Below, piece by piece: positions 52,722-61,820 of a DNA stretch of 64,000 bases (position 1 is its first letter; each line of letters opens with the position of its first letter). The notes under the pieces were generated by a model. It was not told the DNA's origin. It made no database searches and was given only the letters and a program-made list of their open reading frames with translations. The stretch comes from Agromyces bauzanensis. GTDB lineage: Bacteria > Actinomycetota > Actinomycetes > Actinomycetales > Microbacteriaceae. Location: the NCBI RefSeq assembly GCF_014645655.1, contig NZ_BMMD01000011.1, positions 60,241-124,240 on the forward strand. Reading direction: 5' to 3'. The translations under genes and the position numbers were made by a program.

Positions 52722-55334
52722 TTACGCGGCCTGCGGTACCTCCACGGTGGCGCGGGGCACGGATGCCACGACGAGCGCGCCGTCCGCGGCATCCACTCGC
52801 ACGCCCTCGCCATCGCCGAGCTCGCCCGAGACGAACAGGTCGGCGATGCGGTCGTCGATCTCGCGCTGGATCACGCGACGCAGCGGGCGGGCGCCGTATT
52901 CGGGCTCGTAACCGTGCTCGCCGAGCCACTCGACCGCGGCATCCGACACCTCGATGGACACCTCGCGAGCGGCAAGCCGCGACGACGTCGCACCGAGCAT
53001 CAGGCGCACGATCTGCGCGATCTCGGCCTGCGTGAGCTTCTGGAACAGCACGATCTCGTCGATGCGGTTCAGGAACTCGGGCCGCATGGCCTCGCGCACC
53101 TTGCCCATCACGCGCTGGCGCACGTCGTCCTGAGACGCGAAGCCCGAGGCATCCGACGCGACGAAGCCGAGGGCACCCGAGCGGGACGCGAGGAACTCCG
53201 AACCGAGGTTCGAGGTCATCACGACCACCGTGTTGCGGAAGTCGACCGTGCGACCCTGGCCATCGGTGAGGCGTCCGTCGTCGAGCACCTGCAGCAGCAG
53301 GTTGAACACGTCAGGGTGCGCCTTCTCGACCTCGTCGAACAGCACGATCGAGTACGGGTTGCGCCGCACGCGTTCCGTGAGCTGGCCGGCCTCGTCGTAA
53401 CCGACATAGCCGGGAGGGGCGCCGACGAGCCGCGACACGGTGTGCCGCTCGCCGAACTCGCTCATGTCGAAGCGGATGATCGCGCCCTCGTCGTCGAACA
53501 GCGACGCGGCCAAGGCACGCGCCAGCTCGGTCTTGCCGACGCCGGTGGGTCCGAGGAACAGGAACGAGCCGACGGGCCGGCGCGCGTCACCCATGCCGGT
53601 GCGGTTGCGGCGCACCGAGCGGGCGACGGCGGTGACCGCGTCGTCCTGCCCGATGACCGCGGCGTGCAGCTCGCCTTCGAGGTTCGCGAGACGCTCGCGC
53701 TCTCCCTCGGTAACCCGATTGACCGGGATGCCGGTGGCCCGCGAGATCACGGCGGCGATCTGCGCCTCGTCGACGGTCGTCGACGCTGCGTCGGCTGCGG
53801 CATCCGTCGAACCGGATGTCGCGACGCGACCCTGCGCGGCGGCCTTCTCGGTGGCCTCATCCAGCTTCGTCTGCACCTTCTGGATCTCGTCGCGGATGCG
53901 CGATGCCTCCTCGTAGTGCTCGGCGCGCACGGCCGCGTTCTTGTCGGCCTCGAGGTCCGCCAAGCGCGAGATCAGCTCCGAGACATCCACCTTCACGCCC
54001 AGCTTGAGGCGCAGGCGCGCGCCGGCCTGGTCGATGAGGTCGATGGCCTTGTCGGGCAGCACGCGGTCGGTGAGGTAGCGCGCGCTGAGTTCGACGGATG
54101 CGCGGAGGGCCTCGTCGGTGTAGGTGACGCCGTGGTGCTCCTCGTATGCGGGGCGCAGGCCCTGCAGGATGAGCACGGCGTCCTCGATCGAGGGCTCACC
54201 GACCTTCACCGGCTGGAACCGGCGCTCGAGCGCGGGGTCCTTCTCGATGGTGCGGTACTCCTTGAGCGTGGTCGCGCCGACGAGGTGCAACTCGCCGCGG
54301 GCGAGGCGGGGCTTCAGGATGTTGCCCGCGTCCATGCCGCCGTCACCGGCACCGCCGGCACCGACGACCGTGTGCACCTCGTCGATGAAGATGATGAGCT
54401 CCCCCTTGTGCGCGGCGATCTCCTCCATGGTCTTGGTGAGGCGCTCCTCGAAGTCGCCGCGGTAGCGGGTGCCGGCGAGCATGCCGGGCAGGTCGAGCGA
54501 GATCACTCGCCTGCCGAGCAGGGCCTCGGGCACCGACTCCTCGACGATCGCGCGGGCGAGGCCCTCGACGATCGCGGTCTTGCCGACGCCGGCCTCACCG
54601 ATCAGCACGGGGTTGTTCTTCGTGCGGCGGCTGAGGATCTCGATGGTCTGCTCGATCTCGTCGACGCGTCCGATCACCGGGTCGAGCTCGCCATCGCGGG
54701 CGCGCTGGGTGAGGTCGAGTCCGAACTTGTCGAGCATGGGGGTGGCGGATGCCGCTGAGCCGGTGCCTGCGGCATCCGTCATGCCCTCTGCGCCCTCAGC
54801 GCCCGGGGTGACGGTCTCGCGCATGCCCTGCGTGAGCGCCTCGGCGGTGACGCCGGCGCGCGCCAGCACCTGGCCGGCGGGGGCATCCTGCCCCAGCACG
54901 AGCGCGAAGAAGAGGTGCTCGGGGTCGATGTACGTCGAGCCGGCCGAGCGCGCGACCTGGTACGCGTGGAACAGCGCGCGGCTGGCCGACGGTGTGATCG
55001 TGGCCGCGTTGATGTCAGCGGTGTCGGATGCCGCGGGCAGGCGCGCCTCGGTCGCCGTGATGATGCGCTCAGGGGCGACGCCGATGCGCTCGACGGCCTG
55101 CTTCACGCTGTCGTCTTCGGCGATCACGCGCAGGATGTGCAGGGCGTCGAGCTCGGTCTGGCCGCGCTCAAGCGCGAAGCGTCCTGCCTGCTGCAGGATG
55201 CCTTGCGTGCGGGCGGTCAGGAACCGGCTGAGGTCGATCGACCGAGCCTGACGCGCCTGTTCACCAGCGAGATACCGGGACAGGAACTCGTCGAACGAGC
55301 TCGCGCCGGCTTCGGGGTTGAAGTCTTCGGGCAC
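52722..55334 (-). CDS. clpC: ClpC-type AAA+ unfoldase, HspR-controlled
   Basis: 870 residues from GTG 55334, preceded by AGGAGGATT. Clp N-domain (residues 1-150; [20 protein letters not shown]), then AAA1 with Walker [10 protein letters not shown], Walker [10 protein letters not shown] and GATTLKEYR. The middle domain is short, with a UVR-like motif [15 protein letters not shown], the ClpC rather than ClpB type. AAA2 has [21 protein letters not shown] and the C-terminal small domain [20 protein letters not shown]. It unfolds protein substrates for ClpP or refolds them. A HAIR element just upstream indicates HspR control. A detached copy of its last 75 codons lies at 40678-40902. Confidence 0.9.
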   Translation of the reverse strand: MPEDFNPEAGASSFDEFLSRYLAGEQARQARSIDLSRFLTARTQGILQQAGRFALERGQTELDALHILRVIAEDDSVKQAVERIGVAPERIITATEARLPAASDTADINAATITPSASRALFHAYQVARSAGSTYIDPEHLFFALVLGQDAPAGQVLARAGVTAEALTQGMRETVTPGAEGAEGMTDAAGTGSAASATPMLDKFGLDLTQRARDGELDPVIGRVDEIEQTIEILSRRTKNNPVLIGEAGVGKTAIVEGLARAIVEESVPEALLGRRVISLDLPGMLAGTRYRGDFEERLTKTMEEIAAHKGELIIFIDEVHTVVGAGGAGDGGMDAGNILKPRLARGELHLVGATTLKEYRTIEKDPALERRFQPVKVGEPSIEDAVLILQGLRPAYEEHHGVTYTDEALRASVELSARYLTDRVLPDKAIDLIDQAGARLRLKLGVKVDVSELISRLADLEADKNAAVRAEHYEEASRIRDEIQKVQTKLDEATEKAAAQGRVATSGSTDAAADAASTTVDEAQIAAVISRATGIPVNRVTEGERERLANLEGELHAAVIGQDDAVTAVARSVRRNRTGMGDARRPVGSFLFLGPTGVGKTELARALAASLFDDEGAIIRFDMSEFGERHTVSRLVGAPPGYVGYDEAGQLTERVRRNPYSIVLFDEVEKAHPDVFNLLLQVLDDGRLTDGQGRTVDFRNTVVVMTSNLGSEFLASRSGALGFVASDASGFASQDDVRQRVMGKVREAMRPEFLNRIDEIVLFQKLTQAEIAQIVRLMLGATSSRLAAREVSIEVSDAAVEWLGEHGYEPEYGARPLRRVIQREIDDRIADLFVSGELGDGEGVRVDAADGALVVASVPRATVEVPQAA

Positions 55335-55349
55335 CAATCCTCCTGGGAA

Positions 55350-55370
55350 CTTGAGTTGGGTACGCTCAAG
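55350..55370. promoter_or_regulatory. HAIR (HspR-binding) element
   Basis: CTTGAGT-N7-GCTCAAG (55350-55356 and 55364-55370), one base from the HAIR consensus CTTGAGT-N7-ACTCAAG recognised by the heat-shock repressor HspR in actinobacteria. It lies 16 bases upstream of the clp start codon. Confidence 0.85.
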
Positions 55371-55534
55371 TTCAACGCGGAGTGGGCGCGGGTATTCCCG
55401 CCCCTCGTCGGCCCGAGTGGGCGAGGCTGTGTGGACATTCCTCGAGAGCACGGCGTGTTGGTCAACGGCGCTACCCTTAGCGCGACCTCTGTGGACAAGC
55501 AGACGTAACCACCTCGTTGTGGAGGAGAACCGGC

Positions 55535-55669
55535 ATGGCACGACCCGCACGCCTCCTGGCGAAGGATGACTATCCGCCTGACGCCGAAGAGAAGGTGGTT
55601 GACCTCGTGCTTGAGCAGGCGGGAGCCTTTTGCGGACGACGCGGCCAGCGAGTAGGTCCCAATGCCTGA
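55535..55669 (+). pseudogene. Type I restriction subunit (HsdR) 3' end, or a 44-aa leader ORF
   Basis: ATG 55535 (GGAGGAG upstream) gives 44 residues: LLAKDDYPPDAEEKVVDLVL and EQAGAF. YPPDxxxxxxxLVLEQAxxxA is the characteristic end of HsdR/DUF3387-type type I restriction subunits. If one T of the TTTT near 55628 is removed, the frame ends naturally as FADDAASE at TAG 55655; as it stands the frame continues to TGA 55669, overlapping the next gene's ATG by 8 bases (ATGCCTGA). It is either an HsdR scar or a small coupled gene. Confidence 0.5.
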
Positions 55670-56330
55670 ACCGGACGCATTCATGGACGAGAGACAGCGG
55701 CGGATTCTTACCGCATTGGAAAGCAAGCGATCGGAGGTCGCCAACTTCTACAGCACAGCCCTGATGTTGCTCGGGTTCCAGCTCGAGGTACCAGATCGTC
55801 GCACGCGCGTCGCGTTTATCGGGCACTGCATGCGTGAGGTCATGAATCGGGTGCTAGGTTCGATGGGCCGCCCAACCGCTCCGAAGTTCAAGCCGTCGTC
55901 ACGCGAGCAGATGAAGGCGCTTCCGGATTTGCTCGCGCGATACCCAGAGCTCGAATTAGACGGGGATGGCGACTCTGTCCCAGTTCCGCAAGAAGTCGCG
56001 GCAGCAATGGACAAGCTGTTCAAGGCATCCGTACACGAGAAGCGCCGAATTCGAGATGACGTCGCCGCCCTGATCACTGACGACGACAACGCGAGTCACG
56101 CCGCGGTTTCGCGCTGGATCGAGTCTCGCGACTATTTTGTGAAGTGGGCGCACCTTCACGACTGGGACGCCGCGGAGTCCGACCTCCCAAGCGATGACGA
56201 AATCCGTCGGCACATCGGCGTCTTTGACGAACTGCTGGACGGTGTAATCACCGCGTTCTTCACAGCCAGGCATTCCATTGATGATTTGCTTGCTGAGATC
56301 AACGCGATGGAGGCAGGAACCGATGCCTAG
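55662..56330 (+). CDS. Unknown accessory protein, 222 aa, first gene of a two-gene system
   Basis: Mostly helical. Residues 1-60 form a helix pair with the segment RTRVAFIGHCMREVMNRVLG. The R-x5-H spacing recalls HEPN-type RNase motifs, but this is a weak hint. The middle is charged (SREQMKALPDLLARYPELEL), the C-terminal part has DYFVKWAHLHDWDAAESDLPSD and a last helix. No signal, no membrane segment. Codon use is more AT-rich at third positions than in the flanking chromosome. The stop overlaps the next ATG by 8 bases (ATGCCTAG), implying obligate coupling with the 956-aa protein. Confidence 0.8.
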   Translation: MPEPDAFMDERQRRILTALESKRSEVANFYSTALMLLGFQLEVPDRRTRVAFIGHCMREVMNRVLGSMGRPTAPKFKPSSREQMKALPDLLARYPELELDGDGDSVPVPQEVAAAMDKLFKASVHEKRRIRDDVAALITDDDNASHAAVSRWIESRDYFVKWAHLHDWDAAESDLPSDDEIRRHIGVFDELLDGVITAFFTARHSIDDLLAEINAMEAGTDA

Positions 56331-59193
56331 CTACAGAGCACCAACCGCAGAGCAGGCGCGCGCAGCTCTCCTGAGAATCCCGACATATCAGCTCCGGCGA
56401 GTGTTCTACGAAGGTCTGGAGAATCCGCTCTGGGTTCGCCCCCTGATGGAGGCCGGAGCTTTCACGAGTCCGCCCGAGCCAGAGTCGACCGGGGATGGAT
56501 ACATCCGCGACACTTACTGGCCTGAACTCTCCTACCTGACCCGCATTGCGCCGCAAGCGCCCGACGACGTGGTCGACGTGCTCCGTGAGCTACAGGGCAG
56601 CAACAACGGCTGGGTACGTCGCGCTGTGTTCGAAATCGGATCGCAGATTCCCCCCGATTCGAGCGTTCGATTGGAGCCTCTTCTCAAGGACTGGGTGAAG
56701 ACAGGATTCGGTTGGAGAACGGACCCGCGCTCTCTCGTTTCGTTGGCGATCAACTTGCTGGAGGGAGGGCACCCGAAGCTTGGCCGTTGGTTGGCGAACA
56801 CTCTCTTCCAGCCGCGCGCCAGCGAGGAGACTGGAAAGATCCGCAAACCCCAACTTCTCCTAGAGGAGTACTGGTATGAGGAAGAGTTGCCGAGGATTGT
56901 TCCCGCTTTGGGGGAGAATGCGCTCAAGGCTCTCGTCGGATGGCTTTCCACATATGTCCACGTGTCGGGCCACGCATCCGGAGAGCACGACTTCAGCGCA
57001 ATGGACCGCCCCTCGATCGACTCACGCAGCGATGCAACTGATCGCCCGGAGGACGCGCTCATCGAAGCTGTTCGTGATATAGCTATCCCTGCGATGCGCG
57101 TCGAGCCTGGCGAGACTGTCGACGTGTTGTTACGAACCGGCGTGAAGTTGTTGCGGAAGATCGCAATCTTCGTCGTAGCCGAGGCGATTCGTAGAGAGCT
57201 CGACGAGGGAGGCCAAGCCAAGAAACTTGGCGATGCGGCGAAGCAACTGCTTGGCGATCCGGCGTCTGACGATGAATACCTCCGGGTGGAATACGCACAA
57301 CTAGCGCAGGCCGCCGCGCGCGCGGACTACGCCGCGACTTCCGTGGTGACGCCATTTCTCGCGCAGGCGTTCGAGGCAGATCTTGCATGGATGCGCGAGC
57401 GCCTCGACCGCCCAGTGGGGACCACCGATGAGCAGTTTGAAGGGAGCATTCACGCTAAGGCCGAGCGATACAGGCATAGCTGGCTCTCCGCTATTGGTCA
57501 CGAAGCGCTCCCTACTGAATTACGCGAAGACCTCGCCAAGCTCAACGAGTCAAACGGCGTCATCGATGACCCCCTCGAGCCGATGGGCCGAATTACAAGT
57601 TGGTCCGGCCCGAACCCTCACACCGGCCAGGACGAGATGGCCGCGATGGCTCCGGCCGAGCTCGTGGTTCACCTCGCCAGCTGGCACGACAATGGTGACG
57701 GCTGGGGGCCCGAGCCATCCCACGAGGGTCAAGGTCGAGCGCTCTCGGGTCTTCTAACGACCAATCCGCTGGCCCTCCGGGGGGTTCCGCAGCTGGACAT
57801 GCAGCTACGCCCAACTTACCTACGCGCAATCTTGCAGGGCTGGGAAGCAGCGTTGAAGGCCGACCTCGAACTCGACTGGTCGCAAGTCGCCGACCTCGTC
57901 GAGGATGTGTTGAATCACTCGTTGGAGTCACCTTTCTTCGTCGAGGGCGGTGACTTCGACGACGACAAGAACTACCGCGGCGCGAAGGATGCGGCAGTCG
58001 GGCTCCTGGAAGAACTCCTCAAGAAGCGTGGCTCGGTCCAGGTCCCGGACGCCTACGAGCAGCGGTTTGCGGAACTCCTTATTTACAACGCCGACGACGA
58101 AGACGCGTGGGTTGAGTACGACACCTACCGCCACGAAGGTTCGGGCTCGGACCCGCTCAACATGTCTCTCAACTGGCAGTGGCCGAGCCGGGTGCGCGCG
58201 CTCATCTTCACCGCGACACGTTCCGAAGGCGCGCCTTGGCGGGACGATGCCCTCAAAGCCATTGAGTCGGAGGCTTCACGACGCGATCAGCATGGGGCGG
58301 GCCGTGCTGCGCTCGGCGAGGGCTTTGGGCGCCTACTTACAAGTGCCTCCGACTGGATCGATGCCCATCTTGAAGACCTGGTCGGTTCCGGGGGTGGCAT
58401 CTCAGTCGAACAGCAGATCGTGTTGACAACGGCGATGGCGACCCACCGATACAACCGCGCCATGTACGATCTCTTGACCCCCTCGATGCTTGCGGCAATC
58501 GAAGTCGGCGAGTCTCTTGTAGCCGGATGGAAAGGAGAATCCGACCCACTCTCTCGGATCGGCGAATGGGTCATTGACGCCTGCGTCTTCGGGCACATCA
58601 CGTCAGAGGACCCTGTATTTCACGCATTCTTCACATCGACGAGCCCCGAGATTCGTGGCGACGCTCTTGGCAAGGTCGCTTGGTCGTTCTTTCACGCCAC
58701 GACAGCAGACGATTCGATTCGCGACCGATTCGGAGAGCTCTGGGACGACCGGATCCGCCACGTTCGAGAACATCCGGAGGACAGCAAGGAACTCGAGGGC
58801 ATCTATTGGCTTGCCAAGAGTGACTCGTTCTCCGCGGAGTGGTGGCTCCCACGTCTTATTGATGCGCTAGAGCTCGACCCTGGTATCGCGAAGGAGCGTT
58901 ACATGATCGGGAAGGAACTCGCGCAAGCATCGACTGCCGATCCTGCTGCTGCGCTTGCGCTCCTCAAGCGCCTGCTCGGCAGTAGGGGTGAAGGCGATCG
59001 AGTGGCGTTCGACATGAACACGCACGCGATTCCGGTGGTCATCGCCAACGCGATGAGGTCTGGCGACGAGCAGTTGAAGCTCGAGGCCGAGGCGTACATG
59101 AATGATCTGGGCGCGCAGGGCTACCTCGCTCTGGAAGCTGAAGTTCAGGCCGTGCTCGAGAAAAAGGTCGGTATAGATGACGTCGATGACTAG
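56323..59193 (+). CDS. Large alpha-solenoid-like accessory protein, 956 aa, second gene of the system
   Basis: Start ATG 56323, inside the previous gene's end. Nearly all helical, with repeated short helix pairs. The N-terminus (YWPELSYLTRIAPQAPDDVV, DVLRELQGSNNGWVRRAV) resembles the HEAT-like opening seen in other large uncharacterised proteins of actinobacterial accessory islands. Acidic and Trp-rich patches recur (GWLSTYVHVSGHASGEHDFS, WHDNGDGWGPEPSHEGQG). I found no Walker A, nuclease, protease or TIR-like motif by eye. GC and codon use differ from the backbone. Its position, beside a restriction gene scar and DUF3800 genes, suggests a defence or mobile-element role; this is inference. 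Confidence 0.8.
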   Translation: MPSYRAPTAEQARAALLRIPTYQLRRVFYEGLENPLWVRPLMEAGAFTSPPEPESTGDGYIRDTYWPELSYLTRIAPQAPDDVVDVLRELQGSNNGWVRRAVFEIGSQIPPDSSVRLEPLLKDWVKTGFGWRTDPRSLVSLAINLLEGGHPKLGRWLANTLFQPRASEETGKIRKPQLLLEEYWYEEELPRIVPALGENALKALVGWLSTYVHVSGHASGEHDFSAMDRPSIDSRSDATDRPEDALIEAVRDIAIPAMRVEPGETVDVLLRTGVKLLRKIAIFVVAEAIRRELDEGGQAKKLGDAAKQLLGDPASDDEYLRVEYAQLAQAAARADYAATSVVTPFLAQAFEADLAWMRERLDRPVGTTDEQFEGSIHAKAERYRHSWLSAIGHEALPTELREDLAKLNESNGVIDDPLEPMGRITSWSGPNPHTGQDEMAAMAPAELVVHLASWHDNGDGWGPEPSHEGQGRALSGLLTTNPLALRGVPQLDMQLRPTYLRAILQGWEAALKADLELDWSQVADLVEDVLNHSLESPFFVEGGDFDDDKNYRGAKDAAVGLLEELLKKRGSVQVPDAYEQRFAELLIYNADDEDAWVEYDTYRHEGSGSDPLNMSLNWQWPSRVRALIFTATRSEGAPWRDDALKAIESEASRRDQHGAGRAALGEGFGRLLTSASDWIDAHLEDLVGSGGGISVEQQIVLTTAMATHRYNRAMYDLLTPSMLAAIEVGESLVAGWKGESDPLSRIGEWVIDACVFGHITSEDPVFHAFFTSTSPEIRGDALGKVAWSFFHATTADDSIRDRFGELWDDRIRHVREHPEDSKELEGIYWLAKSDSFSAEWWLPRLIDALELDPGIAKERYMIGKELAQASTADPAAALALLKRLLGSRGEGDRVAFDMNTHAIPVVIANAMRSGDEQLKLEAEAYMNDLGAQGYLALEAEVQAVLEKKVGIDDVDD

Positions 59194-59310
59194 TGCTCAT
59201 GACCGAGATGCGCTGAGCTACTGGAGTGCCTAGAGCGAACGCAGGCATACTCACTTCTCGATGCGAGTTCGCGGCCGAGCGTCGCGGCAGCCGGTAACGC
59301 CGTTGAGTCA

Positions 59311-59538
59311 GAGCTGATCCGCGACTCGGGCCTGGACTACACGATCCTCAAGGCCGGCATGATCTACGGCCGCGGCGACCACGTCATCGACCACCTCAGC
59401 CGCACGGTGCAGACCCTGCCGGTGTTCGCGACCGTCGGCTTCCGCGAGAAGCCCATCCAGCCCATCCCGATCGACAACCTCACCGACATCCTCGTCGCCG
59501 CGATCGACGGGCGGATGCCCGCGTGGCCGTCGCGGTCG
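59311..59538 (+). pseudogene. NAD(P)-binding epimerase-like gene, copy 1, middle fragment
   Basis: Begins abruptly with codons for ELIRDSGLDYTILKAGMIYG and reads RGDHVIDHLSRTVQTLPVFA, IPIDNLTDILVAAIDGRMP. This matches copies 2 (61353 on) and 3 almost base for base. The N-terminal Rossmann part is missing. Similarity stops at about 59538, and a short piece of the same gene's 3' part (KVPLIPKAQMRVLAE) reappears at 60879-60924, on the far side of the DUF3800 cassette. The cassette therefore interrupts this copy, with about 139 bases lost at the joint. Confidence 0.8.
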
Positions 59539-59633
59539 ACTGACTTCATCGAGTGCTTGCGACAACTTCCGAGCTCTCGTGGCACCCGAACGCGGGGTGC
59601 GTTCTCGTCGCCCCACGGGATACTCTCCGATCC

Positions 59634-60437
59634 ATGCACTGGTTCGTTACCGATGAGACAAACAATGACTTTGTCGAAGACAAGTTCTTTATCTACGGCG
59701 GGCTTGTTCTCGATGATGAGCAATTTCTCAAGCTCACTGAGCGGGTCGGTGAGATCCGTGCGAAGTACGGATACACGCGCGGAGACAGTTTCAAGTTCCA
59801 CACCAGATCGCGACCGACACAAGTCACGATCGACGATTCGAAGGCCGCGAAGCGTGAGCTGGTCGAGTCTCTGGAAGAGTTCGACGTGAAGATGATCGCC
59901 TATCTCATCCTCCACAACATCGCCAAGGGAGTAACGGATCAGGTCCGGATGAATTGGGCGCTGAATACCGTGACGTGGGCCTATCACCGATTCCTTGAGC
60001 GCGAAGGCGCGACCGGCGTGATGATGATGGACCGAGCGGATGAACAGCACATCCACCTAGCGGAGCTGTTCCAACACGGAATTGACGTCGAAGGCAAACG
60101 GGTGGCTGTGGACGATCGGATCAACTTTTTCGGGATGACATCTGACAACGCCTCGCACATAAGTTCTGCCGTGGACATTGCGCTTGGTGGATTCCGTTAC
60201 TGCGTGAATGCCGCTGGGGGCGATGGATCGCAGGTCGTGGCGGCAGAGATCTTCCCCCCACTAGCGCGCACCCTTTGGGGCGTCGAGGTTGCGGGGACGA
60301 AGTACCTCCGCAACTACGGCTTCCATCCGATGCCCAAGACTGAAATAAAGTCGTACCGCTACCGCGGGCTGTACACGGACTTGTACCGCGAGCTGGATGG
60401 CTTCACAGGATCCGACTCTGAAACGGACGCGGCTTAG
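59634..60437 (+). CDS. DUF3800 protein A
   Basis: 267 residues from ATG 59634. DUF3800 hallmarks: an N-terminal acidic strand after a hydrophobic start (HWFVTDETNNDFVEDKFFIY), the VMMMDRADEQHIH motif in the middle, and the C-terminal DNASHISSAVDIALGGFRYC segment, whose Asp and Ser/His positions resemble an RNase H-like active site. The family occurs in phages, plasmids and defence islands; its biochemical role is not established. Followed 46 bases later by a small membrane protein, so probably a two-gene cassette. Confidence 0.85.
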   Translation: MHWFVTDETNNDFVEDKFFIYGGLVLDDEQFLKLTERVGEIRAKYGYTRGDSFKFHTRSRPTQVTIDDSKAAKRELVESLEEFDVKMIAYLILHNIAKGVTDQVRMNWALNTVTWAYHRFLEREGATGVMMMDRADEQHIHLAELFQHGIDVEGKRVAVDDRINFFGMTSDNASHISSAVDIALGGFRYCVNAAGGDGSQVVAAEIFPPLARTLWGVEVAGTKYLRNYGFHPMPKTEIKSYRYRGLYTDLYRELDGFTGSDSETDAA

Positions 60438-60483
60438 CTTCTGGCCTATCGTTGCCGCCGTCATAGCCGAGAGAGAGCATCAG

Positions 60484-60840
60484 ATGAGTCTCGCATCCGC
60501 GAGCACCATCGCGCAGATTCTGCCCGCGCTGCTGGTCGTCGGGTTACTCGGGCCGATCTTCCTCGGATGGAAAATGCAATCCCCCGAGCGCCTCTACTTC
60601 GCCTCCCAGACTACGTTGGCACTGCTAAGCGAGGCGATCCTTCTCTGGTTCATCGTGCGCGACGAGGACGTGCCAGCCGGGCTGTCGACTTTCGTCCAAG
60701 GTTCGCTCTTCCTGTCGCTCATCGGAATCCTCGTAGTGGTGTGGGCTTGGGCGAGGAGCAGACCGTCCGAGCGCAAGGCCGAGCAAGAGGCATACGAGCG
60801 GTCGCGAAAGCGGAAGGGTCGAGACAAAGACGACGTCTAG
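60484..60840 (+). CDS. Small membrane protein with three helices, 118 aa (cassette partner)
   Basis: ATG 60484 preceded by GAGAGAGAG. Three hydrophobic segments (ASTIAQILPALLVVGLLGPI, TTLALLSEAILLWFIV, STFVQGSLFLSLIGILVVVW) followed by a strongly basic tail (SERKAEQEAYERSRKRKGRD). No known family. Placement directly after DUF3800 A and within the interrupted epimerase copy indicates it was acquired with it; a membrane effector role is possible but unproven. Confidence 0.75.
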   Translation: MSLASASTIAQILPALLVVGLLGPIFLGWKMQSPERLYFASQTTLALLSEAILLWFIVRDEDVPAGLSTFVQGSLFLSLIGILVVVWAWARSRPSERKAEQEAYERSRKRKGRDKDDV

Positions 60841-60878
60841 CCCACACCTCTGCGACGAACGCCTCGAACCGAGCGACC

Positions 60879-60924
60879 AAGGTGCCGCTCATCCCGAAGG
60901 CGCAGATGCGCGTGCTCGCCGAGG
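60879..60924 (+). pseudogene. NAD(P)-binding gene copy 1, 3' fragment beyond the DUF3800 cassette
   Basis: 46 bases almost identical to 61721-61766 of copy 2 (KVPLIPKAQMRVLAE against KVPLVAKAQVRMLAE). It continues the copy that breaks off at about 59538. From 60925 to 61119 follows AT-richer DNA whose frames (QAVHGTRSGQLLEKIE) look protein-like but belong to no family I recognise. Confidence 0.75.
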
Positions 60925-61119
60925 ACGGGTCGCATGGTTCTCCAGACGCTCACAAGTTCGGCTCCGTTCCTATAGCTCTATTTGGTGGCTTAGCCGCTGC
61001 TGGTCTGGCATCGGCCAATACAGACAGGCAGCGGCGTTCAACCAAGCAGTGCATGGCACCCGCAGCGGCCAACTCCTCGAGAAGATCGAGCGGACTAAGG
61101 ACAAGGAGCCCGAGCGGCG

Positions 61120-61472
61120 GTGACGTCGACGCATTGACGCGAGCGTTCGAGGGGTGCGAGGTCGTCGCGCACTGCGCGGGCATCAACCGCGAGATCGGCG
61201 ACCGGACCTACCAGCGGGTGCACATCGAGGGCACCGCGAACGTGATCGAGGCGGCCAAGCGCGCCGGGGTGCGCAAGGTCATCATGCTGAGCTTCCTGCG
61301 AGCGCGGCCCGACTGCGGATCCCCGTACCACGAGTCGAAATGGGCCGCCGAAGAGCTGATCCGCGACTCGGGCCTGGACTACACGATCCTCAAGGCCGGC
61401 ATGATCTACGGCCGCGGCGACCACCTCATCGACCACCTCAGCCACACCGTGCAGACCCTGCCGGTGTTCGCG
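61120..61472 (+). repeat. 353-bp direct repeat, left copy (pairs with 63190-63542)
   Basis: Aligns base for base with 63190-63542 without indels, with roughly 15 substitutions by eye. The two copies frame the HicB-like gene and DUF3800 B. Long direct repeats of this kind allow RecA-dependent excision or duplication of what lies between. Confidence 0.85.
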
Positions 61473-61486
61473 ACCGTCGGCTTCCG

Positions 61487-61508
61487 CCCTTCGACAAGCT
61501 CAGGGACC
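61487..61508 (+). repeat. Short dispersed repeat unit (cttcgacaagctcaggg type) inside copy 2
   Basis: cccttcgacaagctcaggga followed by cc. This word, giving PFDKLRDR or RPSTSSGTG in different frames, is a widespread small repeat of actinobacterial genomes. Here it replaces the 17 bases found in copy 1 between GFR and PIPID and shifts the frame. Confidence 0.65.
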
Positions 61509-61820
61509 GGCCCATCCCGATCGACGACCTCACCGACATCCTCGTCGCCGCCATCGACGGGCGGATGCCGCGTGCGACCGTCGCAGTCGTCGGCGCCGAG
61601 CAGCTCCTGCTGTCGAAGGCCGTGCGGCGCGTGGCATCCGTTCTCGGACGCCGCGTGGTCGTGGTGCCATGGCCGGTGTGGGCGCAGTACGCGCTCGCGC
61701 AGGTGACCGAGTGGACCATGAAGGTGCCGCTCGTCGCGAAGGCCCAAGTGCGCATGCTCGCCGAGGGCGTGACGGACGCCGCGCCGCCCGCGGCATCCGT
61801 GCCCGACGACCTCAGGGCAT

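Noticed and set aside
52705..52911. Plus-strand frames opposite the clp gene end and opposite its copy at 40680-40900
   Set aside because: Similar to each other only because they are antisense to homologous Clp codons.
55380..55410. Small inverted repeat in gggcgcgggtattcccgccc
   Set aside because: Short, upstream of the HAIR-controlled promoter, with no clear role; not listed as a terminator.
60950..61186. Minus-strand 78-aa frame over 60925-61119
   Set aside because: Runs antisense into epimerase copy 2 and has no conserved features; the plus-strand fragment QAVHGTRSGQLLEKIE is more protein-like but unidentified.
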